Positions 43,800 to 52,797 of a stretch of DNA of 64,000 nucleotides are shown here, in pieces (the stretch's first letter is position 1; each line of letters starts with the position of its first letter). The stretch comes from Arthrobacter sp. ZGTC131 (GTDB taxonomy: Bacteria > Actinomycetota > Actinomycetes > Actinomycetales > Micrococcaceae), in NCBI RefSeq assembly GCF_002929275.1, contig NZ_PJIK01000014.1, positions 36,552 through 100,551 on the forward strand, in the 5' to 3' direction. A program made the translations under genes and the position numbers. Below the pieces are notes generated by a model. It made no database searches, was not told where the DNA came from, and worked only from the letters and a program-made list of their open reading frames with translations.

Positions 43800-45341
43800 T
43801 CAGTGAGCCGTGTGGCTGGCCACCGGGTGGGCCTCCAGCGGGAGTTCTTCGGAAACCGCTCCGGCAACGCGACGGTCCCAGGCCTCGCGGACCTCGGGCT
43901 CCGTGGGAGGCGTGAGGTAGGAGATCACGATGTAGACGAGCAGCGACGCTCCCAGGCCCCAGTAAATGGGATCGTTGGCGTAGACGCCGTCTTCGCTGGG
44001 GATAATCCCTGTTGCGTAGGCGATCAGCAAAGCCAAGGTCAGGACCGAACCGACGGCCATCGACCAGGCCGCGGCGATGCCCGTTCCACGCTTCCAGACC
44101 AGGCCGCCGAGGATGGCAACCAGCAGGCCGCCCACCAGGATGTCGTAGGCGATGGTCAGGGCCACCACGACGTCCTGCGCTGCCATGGAGATCAGCACGG
44201 CCACAATGCCCAGGCCGAGGACCCAGTAGCGGTTGGCCTTGACGTCGTGCTCGGGGTTCTCCGAATCGTCGGTGTTGATCGTCTTGCCGAACCAGCTGGC
44301 TACGAACGGGACAACGTCCGCGCGGGCCACCGTTGCAGCAGCGATGAGGGCGCCGGAGGCGGTGGACATCATGGCGGCGACGGCTGCGGCCATGACCAGG
44401 CCGCCAATGCCGATTGGCAGGAGTTGGGTCGCAACCTCGGCGTAGACAACGTCCTTGCCCAGATTGGCGACGTCGATGTCGGGCAGGGCCACACGGGCGG
44501 CCAGGCCGATCAAGGCGCCGGCGACGCCGTACAGGATGCAGTAGACGCCAGCGGTGGCGCCGCCCCAGCGGGCCACCGTTGGGGTCTTGGCGGTGAAGAC
44601 GCGCTGCCAGATGTCCTGGCCGATCAGCAGGCCAAGGGTGTAGACCACAAAATACGTGATGATGGTCTGGACGCCGATGCCGTCGATCTGGAAGAAGCTC
44701 GCGTCAACGCGGGCACGGATCCCGTCGAGGCCGCCGGCGGCGTTGAGCGTAAAGGGAAGCATCAGGGCGAAGATGCCGACCGTCTTGATGATGAACTGCA
44801 CCTGGTCGGCGAGGGTGATGGACCACATGCCGCCGATGGTGGAATAGACCAACACGATGGCGCCGCCGACGGCGATGGCGAGCCAGCGCTCCCAGTCGAA
44901 CAGGACCACAAAGATGGTGGCGTAGGCGCCCGTGGAGGTTGCGCAGAGCATCAGGGTGTAGGCGAGCATGACGATGCCTGACGTCTGGGTGGCCCGCTGG
45001 CCATAGCGCAGGCTCAGCATCTGGGAGACCGTGTAGATCTTCAGCCGCTGGATGGTGCCGGCGAACAGCAGGCTCAGCAGGAGCACGCCCGCGCCGATGG
45101 CCACCACTAGCCACATGCCGGAAATGCCGAACCTGTAGCCAAGGCCAACGCCGCCCACAGTGGAGGCACCGCCGAGGACCACCGCGGCCATGGTTCCGGT
45201 GTAGAGCAACGGACCAAGGCGGCGGCCTGCGACGAGGAAGTCGCTGTTGTTCTTGGTGCGGGACTTGCCCCACCAGCCGAAGGCCAGCATGGCGACCAAA
45301 TAGGTCACCACTATGGCGATATTGACGAAGTTTGCGTCCAT
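43800..45341 (-). CDS. Sodium:solute symporter family transporter
   Basis: The 513-residue protein starts at ATG 45341 (MDANFVNIAIVVTYLVAMLA) after AAGGAG. It has about 13 hydrophobic helices and SSS hallmarks: DFLVAGRRLGPLLYTGTMAA, GGASTVGGVGLGYRFGISGM and GGMWSITLADQVQF. It is divergent from an XRE-cupin regulator that precedes ureohydrolase and ThDP-enzyme genes. It may import the guanidino compound or an amino acid used by them, which is inferred from context. Two overlapping palindromes lie at 45455-45480 in its upstream region. Confidence 0.9.
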   Translation of the reverse strand: MDANFVNIAIVVTYLVAMLAFGWWGKSRTKNNSDFLVAGRRLGPLLYTGTMAAVVLGGASTVGGVGLGYRFGISGMWLVVAIGAGVLLLSLLFAGTIQRLKIYTVSQMLSLRYGQRATQTSGIVMLAYTLMLCATSTGAYATIFVVLFDWERWLAIAVGGAIVLVYSTIGGMWSITLADQVQFIIKTVGIFALMLPFTLNAAGGLDGIRARVDASFFQIDGIGVQTIITYFVVYTLGLLIGQDIWQRVFTAKTPTVARWGGATAGVYCILYGVAGALIGLAARVALPDIDVANLGKDVVYAEVATQLLPIGIGGLVMAAAVAAMMSTASGALIAAATVARADVVPFVASWFGKTINTDDSENPEHDVKANRYWVLGLGIVAVLISMAAQDVVVALTIAYDILVGGLLVAILGGLVWKRGTGIAAAWSMAVGSVLTLALLIAYATGIIPSEDGVYANDPIYWGLGASLLVYIVISYLTPPTEPEVREAWDRRVAGAVSEELPLEAHPVASHTAH

Positions 45342-45454
45342 GATTTTGGGGCTCCTTGGAGCTTTGGCAGCTTGTTCAGGAATCCGGGGGAGTGCAGTTG
45401 GTGGTGCACGGATTCCGCTGCTCTGGGAGTGGAAGGGTGAAGGACTAACCTTCG

Positions 45455-45480
45455 GTTGCTTGATAAGCAACACTTGTTGC
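45455..45480. promoter_or_regulatory. Double palindrome between symporter and regulator genes
   Basis: GTTGCTT-GAT-AAGCAAC (45455-45471) and GCAACA-CT-TGTTGC (45467-45480) are two perfect inverted repeats that share GCAAC. They lie 114 bp before the symporter start and 140 bp before the regulator. They are a likely operator of the XRE-cupin protein. Confidence 0.65.
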
Positions 45481-45619
45481 ACAAAAGCGTAGGCTGTGAT
45501 CGGAGTAACAGTCAAGACGCAATCTTCTGTGACGCGGCTCCAGCCGCGTGAGATCGGGGGCGGGCCGCTAGTATGGCTCCAAAGATGGGGCCGAGCGGCC
45601 GGCCGTGAAAGGTTCGTAA

Positions 45620-46195
45620 ATGAAGGCACTACCAGTTGAACCGAGCAATGTTCCGGTTGCCATCGGTTCAAGAATCCGTGCCGCACGCCAGTCGCAGCGG
45701 CTCACCATCGAGCAGGTGGCGGACGCCACCGGACTGACCAAGGGCTTCCTCAGCCGCGTCGAGCGCGATCTGACGTCGCCGTCGGTCGCCTCGCTGGTGA
45801 CGCTGTGCCAGGTTCTGTCCATCTCCATCGGCGACCTGTTCGCCGCCCCTGAAACCCACCTGACGAAACGGGATGCCGGTCCGCGCATCTCGCTGGGCGG
45901 TGAAGGAATCGTGGAGCGGCTGCTGACGGCGCGCTCGGAGCGGAGGGTCCAGATCATCCAGGCCGTCATTGCTCCGATGGGCCGCGGCGAGGCGGAGCTC
46001 TATGCCGTTGACTGCGACGTCGACGTGCTGCACGTCATCAAGGGCACCATTAAGCTGATCCTCACCAATGAGGAGTACGAGCTCCATACCGGCGACACCG
46101 TCACCTTCCCCGGCCGCGAACCCCACACCTGGGTGAACCCGACGGACGAATCGGTTGAGGTGCTGTGGGTCCTTGTTCCCGCGGCGAGCCGCTAG
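45620..46195 (+). CDS. XRE-family regulator with C-terminal cupin
   Basis: The 191-residue protein has an N-terminal HTH (IGSRIRAARQSQRLTIEQVA; TGLTKGFLSRVERDLTSPSV) and a cupin sensor domain (VDVLHVIKGTIKLILTNEEY; TFPGREPHTWVNP). Such proteins often regulate amine or amino-acid catabolism (PuuR-like). It precedes a ureohydrolase gene by 174 bp and is divergent from a sodium/solute symporter, so it probably controls both. Confidence 0.88.
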   Translation: MKALPVEPSNVPVAIGSRIRAARQSQRLTIEQVADATGLTKGFLSRVERDLTSPSVASLVTLCQVLSISIGDLFAAPETHLTKRDAGPRISLGGEGIVERLLTARSERRVQIIQAVIAPMGRGEAELYAVDCDVDVLHVIKGTIKLILTNEEYELHTGDTVTFPGREPHTWVNPTDESVEVLWVLVPAASR

Positions 46196-46369
46196 CCCCC
46201 TGTTACGACGAGACCGAGCCCGGGCCCGCATTGCGGCGCTCGGATGTTTCGCTGCGCCCCCATGTCCCCTTGCCGCATGAATTTGTAAACAGATGATGCG
46301 CATTAGGCAACTTCGAGTGTATGATGGCTGTCACACCCAACCTTTCATCCTCGAAGGAGAGGCGTTCCT

Positions 46370-47485
46370 TTGGAAGAGCTGCGCATCGAAGCCAACGGCA
46401 ACCTTGGCCCCATCGATTCATCCCGTATTCCCCGCTATGCAGGGGCGGCAACATATGCCCGCCTGCCCCGTCTGGACCAGGTGTCCAAGGCGGACATCAC
46501 GGTGGTCGGCGTCCCCTTCGACTCCGGGGTTTCATACCGCCCCGGTGCGCGCTTCGGCGCCAACCACGTCCGCGAAGCCAGCCGGCTGCTCCGCCCGTAC
46601 AACCCCGCCTGGGACGTCAGCCCGTTCGAGAACTGCCAGGTGGCCGATGCCGGTGACATGGCCGTCAACCCGTTCAACATCAACGAGGCCATCGAAACGG
46701 TCCAGCAGAACGCCCTGGACCTGACCGCGTCCGGCAGCAAGCTCATGACACTTGGCGGAGACCACACCATCGCCCTGCCGCTGCTTCGCGCCGCCGCGGA
46801 ACGCGCCGGCGGGCCAATCGCCATGCTGCACTTCGACGCCCACCTGGACACCTGGGACACCTACTTCGGCGCCGAGTACACCCACGGCACGCCGTTCCGG
46901 CGCGCGGTGGAAGAAGGCATCCTCGACACCGAGGCCATCAGCCACATCGGCACCCGCGGCCCGCTGTACGGAAAGAAGGATCTCGACGACGACCACCGCT
47001 TCGGCTTCGGCATCGTCACCTCGGCGGACGTCTACTACCAGGGCGTCCTCGAGACCGTGGCCAAGGTCCGGGACCGGATCGGCAACCGCCCGCTGTACAT
47101 CTCGGTGGACATCGACGTCCTCGACCCCGCCCACGCTCCGGGCACCGGCACGCCCGAGGCCGGCGGCATCACCAGCCGGGAACTGCTTGAGATCATCCGC
47201 GGCTTCCGCGGCATGAACCTGGTGGGTGCCGACGTCGTCGAGGTCGCTCCTGCGTACGACCACGCAGAAATCACGGGCGTCGCCGCCAGCCATGTGGCCT
47301 ACGAACTGGTCACCCTGATGGCGGACAACGCCGTCGAAGGCGACCGCTTTGGTTCCGACACCGGCTATGCCGCGCAGTCCCTTGGCCAGGAAGCCCGGCG
47401 CCCGGCCGGGTTCGCGGCTCCCGAGGCCACGAACCGCGCTGCCGAACGCATCGAAATTTCCGAGACCGCGGGGGCCGTCAAGTGA
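46370..47485 (+). CDS. Agmatinase/guanidinobutyrase family ureohydrolase
   Basis: The 371-residue enzyme starts at TTG 46370, with AAGGAG about ten bases upstream. It has the binuclear-manganese motifs of the arginase superfamily: [31 protein letters not shown] and [20 protein letters not shown]. It hydrolyses a guanidino compound to urea and an amine. Agmatinase, guanidinobutyrase and related activities cannot be separated by these motifs. Its stop overlaps a ThDP-decarboxylase gene (GTGA), which favours guanidinobutyrate in a 2-ketoarginine route. The last 50 residues are a non-conserved tail. Confidence 0.85.
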   Translation: MEELRIEANGNLGPIDSSRIPRYAGAATYARLPRLDQVSKADITVVGVPFDSGVSYRPGARFGANHVREASRLLRPYNPAWDVSPFENCQVADAGDMAVNPFNINEAIETVQQNALDLTASGSKLMTLGGDHTIALPLLRAAAERAGGPIAMLHFDAHLDTWDTYFGAEYTHGTPFRRAVEEGILDTEAISHIGTRGPLYGKKDLDDDHRFGFGIVTSADVYYQGVLETVAKVRDRIGNRPLYISVDIDVLDPAHAPGTGTPEAGGITSRELLEIIRGFRGMNLVGADVVEVAPAYDHAEITGVAASHVAYELVTLMADNAVEGDRFGSDTGYAAQSLGQEARRPAGFAAPEATNRAAERIEISETAGAVK

Positions 47486-49185
47486 TCGACTTCGATCCGG
47501 GCACGGCAGCCCCCACCAAGGGAACGGACGCCCGCAACGGCGGGGATCTCGTCGTCGAGACCCTGGAAGCGCTGGGCGCGAAGACCGTCTTTGGCATTCC
47601 CGGCCAGCACGCCCTTGGCCTTTTTGACGCCATGGGGCGGGGAAACCTTCATTTCGTGTCCTCCCGTGTGGAGAACAACAGTGCGTTCGCGGCGGACGGC
47701 TACTCCCGTGCCACGGGCGAAGTGGGCGTGCTGTTCCTGTCCACAGGCCCGGGCGCGCTGACCTCGCTCGCCGGACTGCAGGAGGCCTATGCAACCGGGG
47801 TGCCCATGGTGGTCATTGCCAGCCAGATCCCGCTTGAGGGCCTCGGCGCCCGCCGCAAGGGCATGCTGCACCAGCTCGATGACCAGAAGGCGTCGGCCGC
47901 GAACGTCACCAAGAGCCAGCGGCTGATCCAGCACGCCTCCGGCATTCCCTCGGCCATCCAAGACGCGTGGACCGAGGCCATCTCGTCGCCGCAGGGCCCC
48001 GTCTGGCTCGAAATCCCGCAGAACGTGCTGCTGGACCCCATTATGGTGCCGCCCGTCGAGGACGCGCTCGCCGAGGCAGCGGACAACCCGCCGCGCGTCG
48101 AGCTGGTCCGCGAAGCGGTGAAATGGCTGTCGACGGCGGAACGTCCGGCCATCATCGCCGGCGGCGGAACGCGCCGCGGCCGGGCAGAAAAGTCGCTGCT
48201 CTCCATCGCGGAGAAGCTGCGCGCCCCGGTCATCTGCACGCCCGGCGGGAACGGCGCTTTCCCGTGGAACCACGAGCTGTCACTGCAGTCCTGGATCGAG
48301 GACCGGCACATGACGGACCTGCTCGAGGATGCCGACGTCCTGATCGTGATCGGCTCCTCCCTTGGTGAGGTCACGTCGAACTACTTCACGTTCGAACCGC
48401 GGGGCCGGATCATCCAGATCGATGCCGAACCGCGCGTGCTGGAATCCAACCGGCCGGGCCTTGGCATCCGTGCCGATGCCGGCCAGGCCCTCGCGGCCCT
48501 GGACGAGGCACTGATTGAACCGCACGCGGAACGCGCCAGTTGGCATGGCACGTCGCCTGAGGACCTGGTCCGGGAATCAGTGGCCAAGGTCAGGGAACGG
48601 CTCGAATCACAGGACCTCGGCAAGGAACTGAAGTTCATGGCCGATATCCGCGAAGCCGTGCCCCCGGAGATGCAGACGTTCTGGGACATGACCATCTCTG
48701 CCTACTGGGGCTGGAGCTGCTGGGACGCCCGCGAAGGGCAGTTCCACTCGGCCCAGGGTGCCGGCGGGCTGGGCTATGGCTTCCCGGCGGCCATCGGCGG
48801 CGCCGTGGGGCTGGAGACGGTGGGCAAGTCCGGCACTTCGGCCCGGGTGCTGGCCGTGTCCGGCGACGGCTCGGCCATGTACTCCATCTCGGAACTGGCC
48901 ACTGCCAAGCAGCACAACGTGCCAGTCACCTGGCTGATTGTGGACGACGGCGGCTACGGCATCCTGCGTGAATACATGGTGGGAGCATTCGGCCAGGCCA
49001 CCGCCACCGAACTCGCCCGCCCCGACTTCGTCAAGCTCGCCGAGGCGTTCGGCGTGCCGGCCACACGGGTTGCCCCGGAGGATGTGGGGGACGCGCTGAA
49101 GGCGGGCTTCGCCGCCGACGGCCCGAACGTCGTCGTCGTCGAGACTCTGCTCAAGATGTTCGCCCCCACGCACCTGGCCCCGTAA
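47482..49185 (+). CDS. ThDP-dependent decarboxylase/synthase, AruI-like
   Basis: The 567-residue enzyme of the acetolactate-synthase/decarboxylase superfamily starts at GTG 47482. The N-terminal Pyr domain has [19 protein letters not shown] and [20 protein letters not shown] with the activating Glu. The C-terminal ThDP motif is [18 protein letters not shown] to [12 protein letters not shown]. Coupled to a ureohydrolase, it could be a 2-ketoarginine decarboxylase (AruI type, known from the arginine transaminase pathway of Pseudomonas). Carboxyethylarginine synthase, also a ThDP enzyme, is less likely because the other clavulanate genes are absent. Confidence 0.82.
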   Translation: MIDFDPGTAAPTKGTDARNGGDLVVETLEALGAKTVFGIPGQHALGLFDAMGRGNLHFVSSRVENNSAFAADGYSRATGEVGVLFLSTGPGALTSLAGLQEAYATGVPMVVIASQIPLEGLGARRKGMLHQLDDQKASAANVTKSQRLIQHASGIPSAIQDAWTEAISSPQGPVWLEIPQNVLLDPIMVPPVEDALAEAADNPPRVELVREAVKWLSTAERPAIIAGGGTRRGRAEKSLLSIAEKLRAPVICTPGGNGAFPWNHELSLQSWIEDRHMTDLLEDADVLIVIGSSLGEVTSNYFTFEPRGRIIQIDAEPRVLESNRPGLGIRADAGQALAALDEALIEPHAERASWHGTSPEDLVRESVAKVRERLESQDLGKELKFMADIREAVPPEMQTFWDMTISAYWGWSCWDAREGQFHSAQGAGGLGYGFPAAIGGAVGLETVGKSGTSARVLAVSGDGSAMYSISELATAKQHNVPVTWLIVDDGGYGILREYMVGAFGQATATELARPDFVKLAEAFGVPATRVAPEDVGDALKAGFAADGPNVVVVETLLKMFAPTHLAP

Positions 49186-49203
49186 CCACCCCCCCAACAA
49201 CCC

Positions 49204-49230
49204 AGCGCGAGCGAACACTTAAGCCCCCGC
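49204..49230 (+). repeat. Dispersed short repeat, copy 1
   Basis: AGCGCGAGCGAACACTTAAG followed by CCCCCGC, just after the ThDP-enzyme gene. It matches the three copies at 55020-55106 (consensus AGCGCGAACGAACACTTAAG then GCCCC). Confidence 0.8.
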
Positions 49231-49286
49231 ACAAAAGGGCGGTTTCTCACAAACGTCGCAACACCGACGGAAAGTGGTGTTGTTCC

Positions 49287-50657
49287 ATGCGCAGTTCGAC
49301 GCGCCGATCGAGGAAAATGGGGCCTCCGGGCTTGGTTGAGAAGAAGCCCTTGTATGTTCAGCTCATGAAAGAAGGGCACTCCAACCGGGCAGAATGCAGG
49401 ATTCTTGGAATCAACCCCAACACCGGCCTTCGTTGGTTGCATGGACGCAACGGGGTGGAAGGTTTGGTGCAGCAAGGCTTGGATCCGAGGCCTCGTAAGG
49501 CGATTCCTGCGACAGGTGGGTCCAGCCGCTATTTGTCAGAGGACGAACGGATCTTCATTGCCGACCGGTTGCTGGTTGGGGCGAGTCTGCAATCCATCGC
49601 TCGTGATCTGGGGCGGTCGCCGTCCACAATCAGCAGGGAGTTAGCTCGCAACCGCCCCGACAAGCGTCGGTATCATCCGTTCCGCGCCCAGAAAATGGCG
49701 CAGAGGAGAAGGCCGCGGCCAAGGCTGGCCAAGCTTGCCGGGGATGACGAGTTGCGGCATTACGTTGTGGAATGCCTTTCGAAACGGCGGAGCCCTCAGC
49801 AGGTCTGCCGGGCCTTGAAGGAACGGTTTCCGGGAGAAAAGCATCGGCATTTGGCGCATGAAAGGGTCTACCGCGCGCTTTACCATCTGAGCATCCGCCC
49901 CGTTCCAACGGGGTCTGCCCGGCTGCTGCGTTCGGGTAAGTTCAGCAGGCGGCCGCGGTCCAGGACCAAGGTGAAGCCACGCCACTACATGGCTGATGCT
50001 CTGAAGATCGGTGACCGCCCAGACCACATCGCCACCCGGGAAGAAGCGGGCCATTGGGAAGGTGACCTCATCGTGGGGAAGGGGAACAAATCAGCGATCG
50101 TGACGCTGGTAGAACGCTCTTCCCGGCTCCTCGTCGCCTTCGCCCTCCGCCCAGGCAACAGGTCCGATAACATGCGTGACCAACTCATTGACGCGCTCGG
50201 CGTCATGCCTGCCACGCTGCGGAGAACCTTGACGTGGGACCGTGGCTCCGAGATGGCCAAGCACGCCGAAGTCACCGCGGCGCTGGGAACGCTCGTCTAC
50301 TTCTGTGATCCGGCCAGCCCCTGGCAACGTGCATCGAACGAGAATGCCAACGGCCTGCTCCGCCAGTACTTTCGAAAGGGTGCGGACCTCAGCACCGTAG
50401 AACAGGCTGAAGTCCGCTTCGCCGCTGATGTGATCAACGGACGGCCCCGAGCCGTCCTCGACTGGGAGAGTGCAACGGCACGGTTTGCTTCCCTCCAAAC
50501 CATTGCTGCACTTCACACCAAGGCGGTATCCGATGGCACTGAAAACGCGGCTCTGCTGCCCACCGCCGGGGACAATTCAATAGGGTTATCCACCGCTACG
50601 GCGACCAGGGAGCTACCCCAACGGCTCCCAATTCCAGCCGTGGATAACCCGAATTGA
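49287..50657 (+). CDS. IS30-family transposase
   Basis: The 456-residue protein begins at ATG 49287. Two HTH regions are visible, a degenerate one at the N-terminus (NRAECRILGINPNTGLRWLH) and the IS30-type SEDERIFIADRLLVGASLQS with SPSTISRELARN. The DDE catalytic core has GHWEGDLIVG (D), TWDRGSEM (D) and NENANGLLRQYF (E). The core ends near FASLQTIAAL. The following 50 or so residues are unusual and run through a hairpin at 50584-50649, suggesting that the element lost its right end or reads into flanking DNA. Confidence 0.85.
   Translation: MRSSTRRSRKMGPPGLVEKKPLYVQLMKEGHSNRAECRILGINPNTGLRWLHGRNGVEGLVQQGLDPRPRKAIPATGGSSRYLSEDERIFIADRLLVGASLQSIARDLGRSPSTISRELARNRPDKRRYHPFRAQKMAQRRRPRPRLAKLAGDDELRHYVVECLSKRRSPQQVCRALKERFPGEKHRHLAHERVYRALYHLSIRPVPTGSARLLRSGKFSRRPRSRTKVKPRHYMADALKIGDRPDHIATREEAGHWEGDLIVGKGNKSAIVTLVERSSRLLVAFALRPGNRSDNMRDQLIDALGVMPATLRRTLTWDRGSEMAKHAEVTAALGTLVYFCDPASPWQRASNENANGLLRQYFRKGADLSTVEQAEVRFAADVINGRPRAVLDWESATARFASLQTIAALHTKAVSDGTENAALLPTAGDNSIGLSTATATRELPQRLPIPAVDNPN
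50584..50649. repeat. Nested hairpin at the 3' end of the transposase frame
   Basis: GGTTATCCAC (50584-50593) pairs perfectly with GTGGATAACC (50640-50649). Inside it, GGGAGC and GCTCCC form a second stem. The outer arms contain TTATCCAC, similar to a DnaA box, but only two such sites are present and they are here parts of a hairpin. It is more likely a repeat or an IS target palindrome. Confidence 0.6.
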
Positions 50658-50812
50658 CCCCAACCGTGGACAGCGGAAGACAGGCTGGAGCTTCCTGTTG
50701 CGGAACCCTGCACGGGGCAACCCAGCAACCTGGTGTCCACTTTGCCGAATTGCCTCCTCCAGGGAGGAGATCCTGACATCAGATAGCCCCTCCCTTCGGT
50801 AGCATCGCCAAC

Positions 50813-51220
50813 ATGACCACATGCTCTGTGCTGCGCTGCCCCGAGACCCCAACCAGTGTCTTCAAGCTCATGCCCGGCTCCAACCTGGAAGTGCCTGTCT
50901 GTACCGGACACAAGGCGGTCTTGGAGGGCGGTGCTCATTGGATGGTCCATGGTGGCACGGGCTTGCCACCTGAAAACGGTGCCCGAGAGTCCACAGGAAT
51001 CAGCCTTCTCACGGGAGCGGATCTCCCGGACCGCAACCGGCTGATTGGCTTCGGTGTCAGCCCGACTATAGGGGACGAGCTCGGCTTCGCGGTGGAATTG
51101 AACATTGAGGCCGCGGACGGTCAGCAACGGGTTTCATTCTGGATGACCGAGGATGTCGGTAGGCGACTTGGTGCCTTCCTGGCTAGCCCCTCCAAACCAC
51201 CTGCCCCGCCGGCCGCGTAG
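50813..51220 (+). CDS. Hypothetical protein
   Basis: The 135-residue ORF begins MTTCSVLRCPETPTSVFKL and has one further Cys/His pair (VPVCTGHK), a possible metal or redox site. Strand-rich segments follow (LIGFGVSPTIGDELGFAVEL; QQRVSFWMTEDVGRRL) and the tail is Pro/Ala-rich. No family is recognised. It sits between the IS30 element and a secreted protein gene, in the window's accessory stretch. A hairpin 175 bp downstream (51395-51425) could end it. Confidence 0.55.
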   Translation: MTTCSVLRCPETPTSVFKLMPGSNLEVPVCTGHKAVLEGGAHWMVHGGTGLPPENGARESTGISLLTGADLPDRNRLIGFGVSPTIGDELGFAVELNIEAADGQQRVSFWMTEDVGRRLGAFLASPSKPPAPPAA

Positions 51221-51394
51221 TTCCAGATCCTGTGAATCGCAGCGGTACTTGGCGTTGTTCTGTCAGCGGTAAATCGCAGGTGTGCGCTCCTTAGACAGGT
51301 TCGCGACATCGACCCTTTATGCGGTGCGAAAGGCTGTTCTCGGCAGACACTATTGGCCTCGGATGAGTGTCAATTTGCAGGGGCGGATCATGGT

Positions 51395-51425
51395 GGTGGC
51401 CGGAGCAGACTCTGATCCGGCCACC
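51395..51425. terminator. Perfect 10-bp hairpin, possible terminator
   Basis: GGTGGCCGGA (51395-51404) and TCCGGCCACC (51416-51425) pair perfectly around an 11-nt loop, between the hypothetical gene (plus) and the secreted protein gene (minus). There is no U-tract, so the role is uncertain. Bases 51221-51489 otherwise hold no convincing gene. Confidence 0.4.
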
Positions 51426-51489
51426 GATTCAGTATTGAAGAGAGGACAGACACCCGGTCAGCTGTAATCGTGCAGACCTGGTGCAGGTG

Positions 51490-52347
51490 TCAGTTCCCGG
51501 CGATGGTGTAGGTATTCCACCCGCCGGTGTATGTCTCCCGGGTAGCCCAGGCGCTCTTGTTCGCTTGGTAGTAGTGAAGGACGCCGGCCGAGTCGCGTGC
51601 TCTCAGGCCGACTGTGCCGCTGCCGTGGAGCCCGGAGACAGCGCGAATGGAGCTCATGGTGTTCCATCCGTTGCCGATGGTTGCGCGCTTCTCTGCAATG
51701 AATGAGCCAGCGCCGTTGGTGCGGTACAGCTTCAGGTAGCCGGAGGAGTTCTTGGCAACGACGTCGGTGTTGCCGTCCTTGTCCCAGTCCAGCAGGTTGA
51801 AGGATATCCCGTTCCAGCCGGTGCCGATCTTCACCCGTGCTGACAGGCCCTTGCCGGACGGGTTGCCGTAGTGGAAGAGCTCACCGGTGGCGTTATTCCT
51901 AGCGATGATGGACGGGTACTTATCCGTTTTCTTCCACGTGCCCACGGTGATCTCATAGTTCCGCCAGCCAACGCCGATGATGTGGTCCTTGAATCCGCCG
52001 GTGGCGATTCCTTCACGATATGTCAGGGTGCCGTCCTGGTTCTGCACAACCAGGTCCGGAACACCGTCCGCGTCAGAGTTCCAGTTGGTCACGAAAAAGG
52101 CCTTCGGGATCGGGGCTCCAGCCGGCCCAATAGCGCGCCGTTGCGGCGTCACGCCCGGAGTCATCCAGGCATAGGACCAGAGGGTGCCGCTCTGATCGTA
52201 GGCAACCACATTGGCTGTTGAGTCAATGGAGAAGTTCCAGCTGGTATGCGGCAAGTCTGCTGCCTGGGCAGGTGCGCTGAAGGTGGAGGCGCACAGGGCG
52301 GCAACGGTGGCTGCCAGCCCTGCTCTGGTACGAATGGTCTTGTTCAC
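51490..52347 (-). CDS. Secreted repeat protein (FG-GAP/VCBS-like propeller)
   Basis: The 285-residue protein starts at ATG 52347. It has a Sec signal peptide (LAATVAALCASTFSAPAQA, likely cleavage after AQA). Four to five repeats follow, each ending in a G-W-N/R motif (GVGWRNY, GTGWNGIS, GNGWNTMSS, TGGWNTY). They alternate with calcium-loop-like DSDADGVPDLVV and DKDGNTDVVAKN segments. This is typical of short FG-GAP or VCBS beta-propellers, or of the repeat domain that often follows bacterial hydrolases. No catalytic domain is attached, so it may bind a surface or polysaccharide. Confidence 0.8.
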   Translation of the reverse strand: MNKTIRTRAGLAATVAALCASTFSAPAQAADLPHTSWNFSIDSTANVVAYDQSGTLWSYAWMTPGVTPQRRAIGPAGAPIPKAFFVTNWNSDADGVPDLVVQNQDGTLTYREGIATGGFKDHIIGVGWRNYEITVGTWKKTDKYPSIIARNNATGELFHYGNPSGKGLSARVKIGTGWNGISFNLLDWDKDGNTDVVAKNSSGYLKLYRTNGAGSFIAEKRATIGNGWNTMSSIRAVSGLHGSGTVGLRARDSAGVLHYYQANKSAWATRETYTGGWNTYTIAGN

Positions 52348-52636
52348 GTGGATGCTGAGCCTTCCCCAATATTGCTCGTAGAAACACTGGATGTGTTTCC
52401 ACGGAGGCTACCCTTTTTCCATCGAATGTAGAAAGCATTTCTGTGCGTTCGAACACTTTGTAACCGAACCGGTATTTCCGTGAAAAATTCCGGGCGTCTG
52501 TCGTGAACCGTGAACCCGAAGAGGCGCGTTCGGTGCTCCGGAACCAAGAACGCGGCCCTCGACATTCGCATGTTGGAGACCGGAGCAGAGATACTCTTAC
52601 CTTCGAATCAAGCCTGTTGCGACGATGGTTGGAAAC

Positions 52637-52711
52637 CGCCAAGCGCGAACTGGCAGGTAATGCCACCTCAGTACGAATTTGAGGGCATTAGCTGCCAGTT
52701 CGCGCTTGGCG
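52637..52711. repeat. 75-bp inverted repeat
   Basis: CGCCAAGCGCGAACTGGCAG (52637-52656) pairs perfectly with CTGCCAGTTCGCGCTTGGCG (52692-52711). One G/G mismatch and seven more pairs (TAATGCC/GGCATTA) follow inward. The loop also contains CCTCA/TGAGG. It is two inverted copies of a unit beginning AGCGCGAACTGGCAG and ending TAATGCC, which resembles the AGCGCGAACGAACA repeats at 49.2 and 55.0 kb. Confidence 0.88.
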
Positions 52712-52764
52712 TTTAACCTCAGGCCGCCTGGTTAGTTTCCTACAGCAACCATTTAGGGATATAG

Positions 52765-52777
52765 TTGCCTAAGGCAA
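52765..52777. promoter_or_regulatory. MarR-type operator
   Basis: TTGCC-TAA-GGCAA is a perfect palindrome 21 bp before the MarR start. Its arms match those of classical MarR boxes (TTGCC...GGCAA), so autorepression and control of the adjacent efflux gene are likely. Confidence 0.7.
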
Positions 52778-52797
52778 GCGATTAGGAGCAATCGAGC

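Larger units (their letters stand above)
49186..50657 (+). mobile_element. IS30-family insertion element, ends unresolved
   Basis: The transposase gene is flanked on the left by a 101-bp non-coding stretch with GTCGCAACACC (49255-49265) close to the start, a plausible left-end segment. On the right, near 50507-50520, AAACCATTGCTGCACTTC matches this only weakly in inverted orientation. No clear target duplication was identified. The outer limits given are approximate. Confidence 0.5.
52348..52797. other. 450-bp non-coding region with large hairpin and operator
   Basis: The region between the divergent secreted-protein and MarR genes holds no convincing gene. It contains a long inverted repeat (52637-52711) and a perfect MarR-type palindrome (52765-52777). 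The 68-codon plus-strand frame at 52510-52716 runs through the hairpin and has no ribosome-binding site. Confidence 0.6.

Noticed and set aside
47482-49185. Clavulanate-type carboxyethylarginine synthase with proclavaminate amidinohydrolase
   Set aside because: The enzyme pair would fit in fold, but beta-lactam synthetase and clavaminate synthase genes are absent; a catabolic 2-ketoarginine role explains the symporter and regulator better.
50584-50649. Two TTATCCAC sequences resembling DnaA boxes (replication origin)
   Set aside because: They are the two arms of one hairpin, only two are present, the ninth base does not match the box, and no dnaA, dnaN or AT-rich unwinding region is near.
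51282-51467. 61-codon plus-strand frame after the hypothetical gene
   Set aside because: No ribosome-binding site, crosses a hairpin, and composition is not coding-like.
52510-52716. 68-codon plus-strand frame before the MarR gene
   Set aside because: It runs through the 75-bp inverted repeat, has no ribosome-binding site and no protein-like features.
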